64,000 nucleotides of DNA from Capsicum annuum (GCF_002878395.1 NC_061120.1:96334583-96398582); one strand, 5' to 3'. Numbered from the stretch's first letter, positions 23,038-35,422 are shown. Notes: generated by a model from the sequence alone, not told the origin. Numbers and translations are program-made.

Positions 23038-23799
23038 GCTTAATTTCTTTCAAATTCTCTCAAATATTTGGCTTTGCATTGCATGTCCAAGTGTCATATC
23101 ATTCCAACTGTGTTATCCAAACATGGTATGTTGTCCTAAGTCCGTGATTTTTAACCTAATTTCATGCTTAGAACTTGTAGTTTATAGAAAGGCCTGAACT
23201 AATACTTTAATTACAAAATGCATGCTTGTTGATGATCATTATTGTGCTTATGTATTGTAGTTGGAGTACACACTAACAGGGAAGTCTTGAGTACCCATAT
23301 TTTGACCAAAAAGTGTTGAAATAATCGTGTACACCACGTGTTCTATTTAATGCTCCAAATGAGTTTAACTTGAATTATCCCAAGTTTGGGGCCATGATCA
23401 CACCTTCTAGGTTTAAATTCCTTACTTATATTATTGATATTCCTACTTGAAACAAAGAATTGGGGTTATAATTTAGTTTTGAGTGTTGCACAGAATCTAT
23501 AGACTTTGGTCTCAGGTACCGTGATTGTGGTCCCAATGACCATGATCATGGCACTATAGTTGTGGTCAATGCTCCATGATAGCCATACCTGAGGGCGGTG
23601 TGTACAGTAACCAAAACCCTACCTCCAAAACTCTCTATAACACTGCCACATGAGCTTATATGTTTGATCTAGCATGTTCTTAGTAGGATAATGCTAATGA
23701 TCAGCTGAGCTACTTTACTTACAAGTTCTAAACCTCAAAAATAGGAGATTTTGATGACCCTAGGTTTTTAACTGCACAATGCCTATGCGGATGTCCATA
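23038..23799 (+). other. Element D leader region, no coding signal
   Basis: No recognisable protein motif. The part 23500-23600 contains repeated ccatgat/gtggtc words resembling the 'gtcgcggtc'-rich part of the 3' LTR (26100-26260), so it may be a displaced LTR piece. Confidence 0.4.
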
Positions 23800-24993
23800 G
23801 AACTAAGTTAATCCTAGAAAGGGGTATTGGTCTAGAAAAAGTGGAGGAGACGCTCCCAGAATTCCGTACTTGACACATGGTGACCCGATGGATCTTATTT
23901 TCCCCGAACCTATGCTATGCATATAAGCACTGGGTACGTGAGTTTTACATGAAACTCAGAGTGATTTCTCTTAGAGTCCCAGTAATGATGATTCGGGGTT
24001 AGCAAGTGAACTTCATTATAGAGCAGATCAACGACTTCTATGGGCTTTTGGATGCAAACATTGAGTGGTTCTAACCAAGAACATATGATCCAGGGACATG
24101 GATTACATATATTTTATATCCTAGAAAGGTTTTTCACTGAGCCATCACCAAGACAGATATTTTGATGAATGACTTCAAGGAAAAGTCCAGGCTTTGGCTC
24201 AACATCATATGTAGTCTTGTATCGGCATACACCCATATGACTGTTGTCATTGGTTTGCGAGCTTCGATGGTGGCTTGTACCCAATCTATCATCCCTCTTA
24301 ATATGGGAGAGATTGTTCTTTCAGAGTAGCAGTACTTTAAAAATTTTAGAGGTATGCATGTTTATTTACTTTCCCTAATAACCGAGCTTTTCAAGAGGGC
24401 ATGGGTTAAGGAATATACTACAGATACCTAGGTACTACCATGATCCTGTATTTTTCTAATCAAATTATAGGGGTGAGGGTACCCCATGTTAGAGGGAAAA
24501 AAGGAAGGTGGACATAGGTAAGTCGACCTTGGAGGACCTTGATTCTTGTAGACCGGCATTAGTCAACCCCCTCGATGACATCTCAGCCTAGATATGGGAG
24601 GTTAGGGAACTAGTGCCCATATTATCTCATGGACTATAAGAGCCTTTCTCTACCAATCACTCATATGTGACTCAGTTGGATTATGACATTTATCGAGAGG
24701 AGCACAAAAAGTAGCAAGACCCTGTTACAAAGTTGGAGAGATCCTACTCATTCCTAGATGAATCACAAAAGGACCTCAACATCTGACATGAAAAGATGGT
24801 GAAGAGAGAAAAGAAAAGAGATAAGTTCTTCAAGAAGCTGTGGAAGTGGTTAAAGGGCATCTTCAAGATGCTTAAGCCTGATGAATGACTACCTTCACCG
24901 ATGTTGGATAGTAAAGATAAGGCCCCTACAGATTGGTTAGCTGATGATACTGGTGGTGATGATAAAAAGTCAGCACGAGAGGATATCACCTGA
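23800..24993 (+). pseudogene. Element D ORF: putative plant transposon protein (Transposase_32-like), broken
   Basis: One frame over about 23840-24430, interrupted by several in-frame stops, reads PEFRT, WILFSPNLCYAYKHWVREFY, VNFIIEQINDFYGLLDANIEW, KEKSRLWLNIICSLVSAYTH, IIPLNMGEIVLSE and LLSLITELFKRAWV. The order (W.REFY; a short 'FYGL' motif; a tract with LW.N; N.G..I; and LITELC.RAGV-like) is the pattern I know for plant proteins labelled Transposase_32, found in gag-like ORFs of non-autonomous LTR elements. A charged, Asp/Lys-rich C-terminus in a shifted frame ends at the stop 24991-24993. Function is unknown; a gag-like role is a guess. The minus-strand ORF 24744-24989 is a shadow. Confidence 0.65.
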
Positions 24994-25720
24994 TGTAGAT
25001 TGAAGGAGACCCTTTAACTCTAGCTTTATTGCACATGCAGTGAGGATACTTCTTTCCTTTTAGTTGGGGGCCCCTGGATTTTTATTATTTTAATGATATA
25101 TTGCTAGATAATTCTTTTTTAGTTATTTTGGGATGATATATTGGATACTATTATTATTTTGTTTTGAGATGCTATATTTGGGCACTCTAGTGATGCCTAC
25201 ATTTTTAAGGATTATCATACAGGTTCTAGTTTTAGGTTTTCTTTATACTTTATTTTCACTTTGATGTTAGGATGCATGAATAGCTTTACCCTATGATAGA
25301 TAGAGTAACAATATTCTTAAGGGTAAAGCATCATGATTGTGTTTTGAGACAAGAGTGCAAGGGAAGTCTGAGTACCTGTGGCATAGTAAATTGTAAACTT
25401 AGGGTCACTTTGTACACTATTAGCAAATTCTGCGTAACCATATGGTGGATTTTCTCATTTTTAGCCACAATATGAGACCAAGGCATTGGTTATAGACATG
25501 GGTTAGCAAATCGAGCATGGTGAAAATGCAAAAAAATTAACCTTCTCCATCAAGAATTTTTGAAAAATCAAGGGCATAGACGTGAACAAAGTTGTAACAA
25601 AACTTTTTCACTTTTTGTAAATCCATAACTTTTTGACTTATAAATAATAATAGATACTCTAATTTTTTCTACAAAGGGATAGACAAGTGAGCTTCCTTGG
25701 TGAATTTTGCATTCCATATG

Positions 25721-25790
25721 CACATATGCAATACTCTACTTGTAGTGAAAATAGCCTTGCACATATGCAATACGCTACTTGTGGTGATGA
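25721..25790. repeat. Short direct duplication in element D 3' tail
   Basis: cacatatgcaatactctact begins at 25721 and recurs as cacatatgcaatacgctact at 25760, the match running about 28 bp with two differences. Confidence 0.85.
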
Positions 25791-25891
25791 CAAAGCTCAA
25801 AGTAATTGTGATCTTTAAGGCATGTAAATTCTGGGATAGATAATTATTGTGTCATGGTAAGAGACAGTTTTGCTTGAGGATAAGAAAAAGC

Positions 25892-25907
25892 TTTAAGTTG
25901 TGGGAGT
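25892..25907 (+). other. Polypurine tract of element D
   Basis: tttaagttgtgggagt lies directly before the 3' LTR start at 25908. It resembles the ctttaagtttgggggtg tract that precedes LTRs beginning TGATGAG in related elements, as I remember them. Confidence 0.7.
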
Positions 25908-27438
25908 TGATGAGTACTTATTTTACCACTCATTCACACTCATCATTTGAGAAAAGTACCTTGTTTTCAATCAATAACAGAGACAAAATTGAGATTTAAT
26001 GCACTAATATTCACACTTTATAGGTGAAGAGTTGACAAGATCAAAAGGTATGGACTGTAGATAAAAATGATCAAAAGGGAGAAAGAAAGTACAGTTGAAG
26101 ACTTCGAGTAAGAATTGACCTCAGTTACTACAGTCACAGTCTAGTGAGCACAGTCATGACAGACAAGTCAAAGTTAAGAAACCTCGGTCGGTGGATATTA
26201 TTATGGTTGCGTAGCCGCGGTCGTGGCTAGACCAACGACATCGCGACTTAGCGAAAGAATGTACCCCAAGGTCAAATTTGGAAATGCAAGTGGCTGGTCT
26301 AAAATTTGACTGAAGAGGACTCAAATCCTAAGCATCTAAGAGATTCACATTCATAATTCCATCTTCCCTAAAATGAAATTTTTGTTATTGAGTTAATAGC
26401 CACTATTATTTGAGAAGAAAATATTATATAATTTTAGGGTAAAGAATACATTGGAGACCTTCCAAATAGAGGAATAGCTCACTTCTATTGAAGATTAGTC
26501 GGAGTCCAAAGTCTGAAGTAACAGTCACTTAAGCTTTAATAAATTAGTTTAATGAAGATTATTAGTATACCCTTGCTTATTTATCTTATATGTTGCTATA
26601 TCTCCCTCTTGGATTATGTGTGAATAGGGATTTAAGTGTGTGTGATTTGTTATTGTTAGCCTTTATTTAGTAGTATATATTGATGGGCTTTATCATTGCT
26701 ATGCGAACTTGGTTGGGATTTATCGGTGAAAGCCCCAAATATCCACATGGGTTTGATGGGTAAAACCTTTAAGCCATAGATAGCTCATGGCTATTTTCAA
26801 AAGAAGGGTTGTGGGTGAACTTTAGTAATCCACAACATCCTTGATAAAGGGATATGGAAACCAAAGTAATAGTAGACAATTATGTATGTAGTTTTCTAAT
26901 CTATCATTCTCTTAGACATAAGGGTGGTTGTGAAGTTAACTACACCTTGGGTATCATCCTAGAAATAGGGATGCCTAGATTAGGGTTTGGTACCAATTAT
27001 TGAACATACCCACTAGGTATTAAAAATAATCAATGGGTGAAAGTTTGGTGTTTTGTAGAAAGACTAGCATCAAAACCTATAATAGAACCTACCTACACTT
27101 GATGTATTAATATTGAAGATAATAATTAGCATCCACATAGAACTTCCCTTACTAATACATAATCCCAATATCCATGCTTAATTATTTTAAAACTTTAATT
27201 ATTCATAGACCCGAATTTATACTAGAGAAACCCAAAAAGAAACATTAGTGTAGATTTCTATCTCTCTCACTTTTATCTTTTTGTACTATTAGTTTGAATT
27301 TAAATTATAGCTATTATTTTTAAATAACTTGATTTCCACTCACATTGTTCCTGGTGCATTCAACCCCAACTCCATCATTCGATAAATATATTGACAATGA
27401 CCACCTTGCACTTTAATTGATGTGTAAGTTGAGCGTCA
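25908..27438 (+). repeat. Element D 3' LTR (~1.5 kb)
   Basis: Starts tgatgagtac. It contains a cg-rich tract with repeated cggtcg words (26170-26250) and an ending with gttcctggtgcattcaacccc, gataaatatattgacaatgacc and gagcgtca, the characteristic end also seen at 12360-12460. The exact 3' base is placed at the terminal CA of gagcgtca. Confidence 0.7.
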
Positions 27439-28118
27439 TTACTTGGGAGTTAAAAATTCATATTGGAAAATTTCAGTGTCAGTTAGGGGGATTGGGGCTA
27501 GTCAAAGATACCGAATGGTTTATATCCACCTCAGGTCTTTAGGATTCTGAGCCTTTTTTAGAATACGCTTCAGGTAGTGCTGGTGTTTGATTGATCAAGT
27601 GGTTCTCAGGTTAGAGTTAGGTTTCTTGGTATTTAGGAGGGATCCTTATAAGTTTTAAAATTTAAGATAGGGTTTCTCATATGGGCTAGGTGTACTTGTA
27701 TGTTATTTTCTATCGAGCTTGATATTTTGTATGGATTTATCAAAGGTTTAGAATTGCCACTCTATTTGGCTTTAGATGATTTGATGGGAGATGGTCCTAA
27801 TTTTCATCAAGTTATTTATCATATGAGGACTTTATAAAGGGGTAGTCTTGAGATAGGTAGTGGTGGTTATTGAGGATATGTCAGCATCGTAATGTTAGTA
27901 GTATTCTATCTAGATATCAAGATCCTTCTAGCAATGATCAGCATCATTTGTAGCTTATCAGGTCTGAACAAGTACTAAATCATAGTTTTGGGGGCTCAAA
28001 CATATATTTTGGAGGTTTCAATTACATTTTATTTATCAAGTATTATGTGGTACTTTATCTCTATCTTTAGGCCATAACAGTCATTCTTTTAGGTGAATGC
28101 ATCAAAGAGATTTAGAGG
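27439..28118. other. Unassigned stretch between elements D and E
   Basis: No LTR, PBS or transposon protein motif recognised. All frames are stop-rich. It directly precedes the 5' LTR of element E and is likely the old host or repeat sequence into which E inserted. Confidence 0.4.
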
Positions 28119-28123
28119 CATTT

Positions 28124-30387
28124 TGTGAAAACCTTCAAACTTTGGCCCTTGCTTTGGACCTTTCTTATTTCATATGTTTTGAATCTTTTTCTCATCATAT
28201 GACTTACACCATAAGTCGTATGGTGTGATGATGGATCTAAGAACCCTAGCTGTATGTTCGTCAGTGTGTTATTGGCAAAATTTCATCCTTGGTATGATTG
28301 CCTCCATATGAGTCATAGGTTGATGTAATGAAAGAGTTGAGTCTAATCATTTTTTTCCAATGCCTAGCCCTTGATGTAGTTTGTTGGATACAATTTGATT
28401 TTACTAGTCGTATGGTGTTGTGTTGAGTTAGACCAGGGAAGTCGTACGTTGGACTGAATGTAGTGTCCAAATTTTTTATCTTGAGAGTACTTTAAGGTCT
28501 ACTCGTATGTTGTGGTGATGATTTGGAGGGTCAAATCATACCCACCTGTGAGTTTTCTACATCTTTTAAGTTGAGGGTAATTTGGACATGTCCCACCCAA
28601 AGCACTTATGACCCTATATCTTAGAACTCTTATTGAACATCCATTCTGTACTTTAGAATATCAAACACACTCTAAACTCATAAAAACTTCTTAAGAAAGG
28701 TTGGGCTAGGGTTTCTTCAAGGTAATCATCTAGAGGCTTAAGGATAAAAATCTCTCTATGAATCTCTGTAACTCAATCTGTGACTCTTCCTTCATTGCTA
28801 GTTCACCAAAAATCATGAATTTTAAACATTGTTCATGAATTATCAATGGTTGTTTTGAATGCTACGGTTGAGGGTTTGAGTGTATAGTGTTGAGTATTAA
28901 TTCCCCATGTTTTAAATTATAATTATACATGTTTTGATAATGGTTTTGCAAATGTGGGTGTATTGGAATTGTGGTTTAATGAATGGGTTTATTTAACCCT
29001 AGAATTGATGTTTTTTGACTTAAAAATGGTTTGACATATGGTTTTCCCTAAACTTATTTGTGGAAATGTCAATGAAAAGAATTTTGTAATGTCTGAATTA
29101 CCTTCGAAACTAAGGAAATGTCCTATGAATGTTGATAATTGGTAAATGGTTTTACGAAGGTCCTATTGGCCATAAATTGATTTGAATAATAAACTTGGTG
29201 TTTTAATTGGCCAAATGGATTTGAGTCCCTAAATGTTGAATTTATGTCTTTATTTAGAAAATGGATTCGAGTCCAAAAGTTGATTAATAGTAGTTGTGGT
29301 ATGTTGTACGCTTGCAAGTGGGATTGGTATAATGATACCAACGGGATGACTTTGGTAAGTAATTGGAATAGTTGTTGTTTATCTATAATAAAAGTTTTAA
29401 TGTAGGATTTATAGCAGGATGTACAGCCAGGCCATGAAATTGGGGTCCAAAAGACTAACACTAGAAATCATGCTAGCTAGTGCAGGTGTCCATATGACCG
29501 TGAGGTTAAAGTCCCACAAATAAATATATAAATGGGAGGATAGAGTTCCCTATATTGTATACATTGGGTCTTAATTCACACTGATTATGTCGGGAGGTTT
29601 GACTCCCCTATAAAGGCATATACAGATATGAATATTTTCTGGTTCATGAGACTACACGCACTAGGATCTTCAATCTAGGGGAGGTGGGCCTGCATAGCCC
29701 TGGGTGCTTTGTTATATAATGGTTATGCTACACATCCCATGTTAAGATTTATAAATCCATGCTAAACCTTGTTCCGAATACAAAAATGATTAATATGTAT
29801 ATATGTAATTGCATATGGTTAATTGACTTAGTTTAGAATGATGGGATTATTGGATTTCTCTATCCCTGAGTTCCATGCTATCTCCAATCGCCAACTATCT
29901 TCAAACAATGTATCCCCACCTAATTCCTGTATAAGAGCCTCTTCTAGTTTTTCTGCACTGTGATCAGGTGTTCAAGATGTTGATGACTTTACATTGATAT
30001 GATGAGTTTCACTACTTCGAAAGGTCTCATTTCATGGTCTTTATCACTTGTCTTAGACTTTGTTCAGACTATATTTTTGGCTATTATCTGGGGCATGTAT
30101 CGATATTTTATGGACTTTGGTCTATAGAAGTTTGTTGGATTACTGTGGACTTGGGTGTGTTATTTTGGGGGACCATCCTGATGATTGATAGTTTTTTGGT
30201 TATTGATGTTTGGCTTAGACATTTCCTGAATAAATGTTAGTCTTAGTTTACACTATTTTGTTATATTTTCTGTACTCATCTGACAAATGAGGTTTTTGAC
30301 CTGATAGGTTAGGTGAATGGGGTGATATCGGGTCCACATTGTACTTGAGATAATCGTCACAGCTAGGCCCTGGTTTGGGTCATCACA
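28124..30387 (+). repeat. Element E first LTR (E1, 5')
   Basis: Starts tgtgaaaacc and ends tcatcaca just before the PBS. Aligned by eye with E2 and E3 over the 5' 1.5 kb (cataagtcgtatggtgt, ttggtatgattgcctccatatgag, gggctagggtttcttcaag, cataaaggcatat). Together with its partners it defines the element. ORFs 28261-28470, 29123-29461 and 30034-30240 are LTR sequence, not genes. Confidence 0.85.
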
Positions 30388-30390
30388 AAG

Positions 30391-30405
30391 TTTGTATCAG
30401 ATCCT
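30391..30405 (+). other. Primer binding site of element E copy 1
   Basis: tttgtatcagatcct is TTGGTATCAGAGCCT with changes, starting three bases beyond the LTR end. It corresponds to priming by initiator Met tRNA. Copy 2 has lost the corresponding site. Confidence 0.8.
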
Positions 30406-30799
30406 AAGTCCATATTTAATTGGGTATCCACAAAGTTGTGTCAATTAGAGTCTCTTATATGGGTTTGTAGCATGTCACACTTACAAAAGAGAGGTTATGA
30501 GACATTCAAGAATGTTTTCCTTTTTTTTTTTGTCTTACTTTATTCTATAGAGTTTAACATTTTGGATTCCTGTAATTCCTATTTTCTTGCTTTTTATATC
30601 ATTCCTTCCTGCTAATCAGAAGCTCATTAAAACTCCTCTGTCTTACTTAGGGACACTATTGACGGGACACACCCCACTTATAGGGAGAAGACTCAGTCTA
30701 GGGTTCCAGTTCTTGATTACGCTCCTAGAGTTCAACATGTTCTCTCCATCCCTACTCAATCTCTTCCAACGGATATGAAAACTGTTGAGTTTCATTAGT

Positions 30800-31860
30800 C
30801 AATTCATATGTTGGCATAATTAGTTGCATCTGAGTTTATGTGTGGTACTTTTGTTACTTCATTTATGGAGGCCACAAAGATTGGTAAATTCACGAGGTTG
30901 AACCCTTATAAGTTTACGGGTATTAAAATTGAGGAGGATCCTTAAGATTTCTTTAATGAGATAAAGAAGATTTTCTAAATTATGCATGCATCTGATATTG
31001 AAGGGGTGGATTTATTTTCCTACCAATAGACGGATGTGGCATACCAGTGGTTGGATGAGTGGGAGAAGTCTAGGGGAATTGATGCCAACTATTCATTGTA
31101 GGATGACTTTTCTAGTGCCTTTTTGAACTGCTTCTTTCCATAGGAGTTGAGATAGGAAAAATGGATGAATTTAGGAATCTGAGACAAGGTAGGATTTTGA
31201 TCAAGGAGCATGCCTTGAAATTCCATTATTTGACCAGGTATGCTCCTGAGTTGGTGTTTTGCATGAGGGCTAGAATTGTAAGTTTTTATTTGGGTTGTCT
31301 CATAAGATAATTTTGGAGAGTAAGGGTGCCTTCTAGAATAATGATATAAATATTTCTCATCTTGTGGTTTATATATAAAATGTTGATGAAGAAAAGGAGA
31401 AGTAGGGTAAGACTAGTGAGATGTAGAGTAAGAAGTTTAGATTTCTTTTATCAGGGTGTAGGCTAGCTACAAAATGGTAGAGATGGGTTAAAGTGGCCAA
31501 AGAAGAAGTGGGGAAGTTCTAGTTATTTCTCTATGGAAAGTACTCCTCACTCAAAGCCATTAATTGATTATTTCTCACAGCATGGTGGAGGGTATAGGGA
31601 ATAGGGTGCCCAATATTAGATAGGTAGGGCTCAGTCTACTCTATCATATCCTCTTTATAGATTCTATGGTTAGCCGCTCCATGGCTAGTGCGAGAAGTGG
31701 TGAAACGAATGTCTTAATTATGGTCCGATTATCCATATGCACCATGATTATCATTCTAGGTTTTTTTATGGGGCTTATAAGGTTCTTGTTTCATTTACAT
31801 CAGCTTCTGCGTCAATGGTTGATACATCTATTTTAAGTACTAGCACTAGCTGAAGTTGCT
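30800..31860 (+). pseudogene. Element E copy 1 gag, broken
   Basis: The frame with stops reads CGTFVTSFMEATKIGKFTR, LNPYKFTGIKIEEDP, FNEIKKIF, IMHASDIEGVDLFSYQ and DVAYQWLDEWEKSRG. It then becomes AFLNCFFP and ELR, the standard gag blocks also found in element A (2.1-2.4 kb) and copy 2. The zinc knuckle expected near 31660-31720 is too eroded to show all Cys/His ligands. The ORF 30587-30778 upstream of it is leader sequence. Confidence 0.8.
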
Positions 31861-32300
31861 TATATGATCTTGCTTCTCATCAGGACTTTGAGTTATATCT
31901 CGATGTCATTACTGGTATGTTGAAACTTTTTTCCCATGATGTGTACTTTTTGTTTGATCCAGGGTCCACTCTTTCTTATGTAACCCCATTTGTAGTTGTG
32001 CAAATTGGTTTTAGGCTTAAGCATATTTTAGAAAATTTTACTGTCTCTACCCTGGTGAGCAACTCTATGGTTGCTAGAAGGGTTTATAGGGGTGTGTGGT
32101 ATCTATTAGTTTTTTGGAAACTTTGGTGGATCTATTTAAATTAGACCTTGTTACTTTTAATGTCATATAAGGGTTAGATTGGCTATACTCGTGCTATGTT
32201 TCTTTAGACTGTCGAACCCACAAGGTTATTTTTAAATCCCTAATGAGTCAGATATTGAGTGGGTAGGTGGTTCCTAGCTTCTAAGGGGATGTTGATATTG
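31860..32300 (+). pseudogene. Element E copy 1 aspartic protease
   Basis: 31917-32144 reads MLKLFSHDVYFLFDPGSTLS, then YVTPFVVVQIGFR, STLVSNSMVARRVYRGV and VYRGVWYLL. The active-site Asp (DPGS) is preserved, but a stop and a frame change precede the 'VILGMDWL'-type block (here GLDWLYSCYVSLDCR at about 32165-32215). It lies between gag and RT. Confidence 0.82.
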
Positions 32301-32499
32301 TATATTAGAGTATAGAGGTTAGTATCTAAAGGTTGACTCTATCGTTTGTTATGGGTTAAAGATTCTAACTTAGAGGGTCCTTCTTTTCATTTTATCCCTG
32401 TGGTGAATGAATTTCTTGAGTCTTCCTAGACGATCTTCCTAGTATCGCAATAGGGAGATTAATTTTTGGGATAGATCTTGTTCTTGACACTCATTCTAT

Positions 32500-33230
32500 C
32501 TCTATTCCCCATATAAAATTGCTCTAGCTGAGTTAAAGGATATTTTAAACAAGGGTTTCATCTATCCTAGTGTGTCACCATAGGGTGCATTGGATTTATT
32601 CATTTGCAAGAAGGATAGTTCTTTTCGAAAGTGTATTTATTAACGACACTTGAATAAAGTGATGGTAAAGAATAAGTACCCCCTTCGAAGGATAGATGAT
32701 TTTTTTTATCAAATTTAATCTACTATATTCTTCTTTAAGATTGATCATTTGTCTGGGTATAATTAGTTAAAGACTGGGAAGGTGGATATCCCTGTGATAG
32801 CTTACCATACTCGAAATGGGCATTTTGAGTTCTTAGTGATGTCATTTGGCTTGTCTGATGCACCTGCAGCATTTTTGGCCTTAATGAATAGGATCTTCCA
32901 TCAGTTTTTATTTCTTAATGTGATTGTCTACATTGATTATGTTTTGTATACTCTAAGTGAGAGGAGGATCAGGTCTATCACCTCTAGATGGTGTTGCAGA
33001 CCTTGAAAGATCAACAGTGGTGTACTAAGTTCTCTAAGTTTTAATTCTTATTGAATGTTGTTACATTTTTGGGTCATTTTTTTTCTATAGAAGGGAACAG
33101 AGTGGATCCTCAAAAGGTTGCAGTGGTTAAAAAGCGGTCTAAACCAAAGAAACTAACCAATATTCGAAGCTTCTTGGGTTTAGCCAGTTATTATAGTAGA
33201 TTCATTGAAATTTCTCTTTTATTGCTTCTC
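32500..33230 (+). pseudogene. Element E copy 1 reverse transcriptase, active site altered
   Basis: Ordered blocks: ELKDILNKGFIYPSVSP, FICKKDSSFRKCI, LNKVMVKNKYPLRRIDDFF, FFKIDHLSGYN (all with interspersed stops), then DIPVIAYHTRNGHFEFLVMS, FGLSDAPAAFLALMNRIFH, VIVYIDYVLYTLSE, and after a frame break NVVTFLGHFF and TNIRSFLGLASYYSRF. The catalytic I-D-D motif reads I-D-Y, so the second Asp is lost. The region covers fingers through connection. Confidence 0.88.
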
Positions 33231-33750
33231 CATTGACAAAGTTGACTCAGAAGAAGGTAAAGTTCCTCTGTCTGATGCTTGCGAGGGTAGTTTTAAGAAG
33301 CTAAAAGATAAGTTGACTTCAACCCTGGTCATGACTCTACCTGAGGTTACCGAGGGTTTCATCATCTATTGTGATGCATCTCGAGTTTTTTTGGTTATGT
33401 GTTAATACAACTTGATAAGGTTGTTGCTTATACCTCCAGATAATTGAAGATTTATGAGAAGAGTTATCTGACTCATTACTTGGAGCTTTTGGTTGTGGTG
33501 TTCACACTGAAAATATGGCATCATTATCTGTATAAGGTATATGTTGATATCTTATTTAATCATAAGAGCCTGCAGTATGTGTTAACTTAAAAAGAGCATA
33601 GTTTCATGAAAATAAAGTGGCTTAAGTTGCTGAAGGAAAATAATATGAGTCTTCACTACTATGTAGGTAAATCTAATGTACTTGTTAATTCTCTCAGCTG
33701 GTTATCCATAGATATTGTAACTCATGTGGATAAAGATAAATAGGAATTAG
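33230..33750 (+). pseudogene. Element E copy 1 RNase H
   Basis: 33205-33405 reads VDSEEGKVPLSDACEGSFKK, LTSTLVMTLPEVTEG and IIYCDASRV, with the catalytic Asp present. The next blocks are frame-shifted: a 'LTHYLELLVVVFTLKIWHHY' segment (about 33468-33530), the S-L-Q-Y-V block, and 'GKSNVLVNSLSWLS', equivalent to the usual 'PGKANVVADALSR'. Stops occur throughout. Confidence 0.82.
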
Positions 33751-33949
33751 TGAAAGACATTTACCATTTAGCTAACCTTGGAGTTTGTCTCTAGGACTCT
33801 GAGGACGGTTATCTATGTGTACAAAAGGTGGTGCAATTATCTCTTGCCTAAAAAATAAAGGAGAAGCAAGCTTTAGATACTTTTTTTATGAAAATCTAGG
33901 ATGCTGTTGGTAAGTAGAAGGCAATGGCCTTCTAGATCAGTGGTGATGG

Positions 33950-34720
33950 TATCTTTAGGTACCAAGAAATATTGTGTGTTCTTGATGTGGATGGATTGCG
34001 AGATAGGATTTTTGACCTTTCCAATGAACCACAATATACGATTTGTCCTAATTTGACAAAAATATGTCATGACCTTATGGAGATATATTGGTGGAACAAC
34101 ATAAAATAGGATGTAGCCAACTTTGTTGCTAAGTTTATGGTATGTCTGCAAGTGAAGGTAGAGTATATGAGGCTTGACAGACCATTTCAAGATGTTGAAT
34201 TGCTGATGTGGAAATGGGAGGTGATTAATATGGATCTAACTAGTGGCCTTCAATAGTCACAGAAATAGTATGACTCCATTTGGGTCACTATGGATAAGAT
34301 GACTAACTATTCTTACTACTTGACAGCTAGGACTACTTATTCTAATGTGGATCAGGAAGTTGTAAAGTTGAATGGTGCACCTATATTAGTTATTTTGGAT
34401 CATGGTACTCAGTTTTCATTGCATTTATGGCATTCATTTTAGTGTGGTCTGGGTACTAAAATGTGTCTTAGAATAGCTTTTCACCGACTATTGGATTGGA
34501 AAGAAGATAGGACTATTCAACCATTTGAAGATATGTTGTGAGCTTGTGTAATCAAACTTTGTGGTAGTTGTTACAACAAATTACCTCTCATTTAATTTTC
34601 CAATAATAATAGTTACATTCTACCATTGTTATGGCCCTGTTTGATGCGTTGTATGAAAGGAGGTGTAGATCTCTTATTAGAAGTTTTAGGTTGGTGAAGC
34701 AGAAAAGTTTAGCCTAAATT
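33950..34720 (+). pseudogene. Element E copy 1 integrase
   Basis: The zinc-binding part reads YTICPNLTKICHDLMEIYWW and MVCLQVKVEYM, with metal ligands partly substituted (Cys for the first His, Leu in CxxC). The core follows: IWVTMDKMTNYSYYL with the first Asp, PILVILDHGTQFSLHLWHSF with the second Asp, and KEDRTIQPFEDML where the Glu position reads Asp. Stops separate the parts. The minus-strand ORF 33873-34190 is a shadow. Confidence 0.85.
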
Positions 34721-35250
34721 TGGTTCAACAAGACATAGAGAAGGTAAAGGTTATTTTGAATAGGATTAAGACAGTCCAAATTCTCCAAAAGACCTATGTA
34801 GGTGTAAGCAAAGAAGAGATTAGGTGTTCTTGAAGGTATCACCCATGAAAGGAGTAATGAAGTTTAGGAAGAAAGGGAAGCTCAGTCCCTAGTATGTTGG
34901 CCCATACATGGTTTTGAGAAAGGGTTGGTAGTGTTGCATATGATTTGGAATTGCCTTCTGGCATGAGTTCCATTCACCCAATATTCCAAGTTTCCACATT
35001 CAGAAAATGAGTTTGGGATCATTCATTTGTTGTTCCCTTATAATACATTGATATTTTAGATTCATTTTAATATGAGAAGTCTTGGTGAAGATCTTAGATA
35101 GGCAAGTTCATCAGTAATGAATGAAAGAGGTGGCATCGATAAAGGTTCAACCGCAGAACTAAAAGTATAAGGAAGCTACTTTGGAAGCTGAGGTGGACAT
35201 AAAATACAAGTATCTGTTCCTATTCCCTTTTTCAAAAATTTATGCTTGAG
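34720..35250 (+). pseudogene. Element E copy 1 integrase C-terminus and chromodomain-like tail
   Basis: After the core comes a block around 34830-34960 with VSPMKGVMKFRKKGKLSP, then IPSGMSSIHPIFQVSTF-like residues in broken frames. At about 35089-35230 the frame reads KILDRQVHQ, KEVASIKVQPQN, KEATLEAEVDIKYKY, LFLFPFSK: the chromodomain-like end of a chromovirus pol. A stop lies soon after. The same tail is present in B, X and copy 2. Confidence 0.82.
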
Positions 35251-35394
35251 GTATGTGTTGATCTTAACATCCCTATTTTCTTTCTTTGTTAATGGTTGAT
35301 TATGAAATCCTTGATTTTTTGTTTTCTATCTTAAAAGTAGGAGTAGAGGCATGTATAGTCCAAATCATGCTTGTATAGCCTTATCCTATCATTC

Positions 35395-35422
35395 GAGGAT
35401 GAATGATCCTAAGTGGGGGACA
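35395..35422 (+). other. Conserved 3' tail and polypurine tract of element E copy 1
   Basis: gaggatgaatgatcctaagtggggga precedes the LTR start. The same order (gaggatgaatgttc then a purine tract) occurs in C at 56875-56897 and in X, marking the end of the internal region. Confidence 0.75.

Larger units (their letters stand above)
22824..27438 (+). mobile_element. Element D: non-autonomous LTR retrotransposon carrying a 'plant transposon protein' ORF
   Basis: A direct repeat defines the LTRs: 22824 (tgatgggtggtgattttaccactcatt) and 25908 (tgatgagtacttattttaccactcatt), the two staying alignable for about 210 bp. Between them is one decayed ORF and no gag, protease, RT or integrase motif. The purine-rich ctttaagttgtgggagt precedes the right LTR as a polypurine tract. 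It would depend on proteins from another element. The family link of the ORF to Pfam 'Transposase_32' (putative plant transposon protein) is from memory of its motif pattern. Confidence 0.7.

Noticed and set aside
30515..30540. Poly(T) run that could mark another LINE or a processed gene end
   Set aside because: It lies in the leader of element E copy 1, with no retrotransposed sequence next to it.
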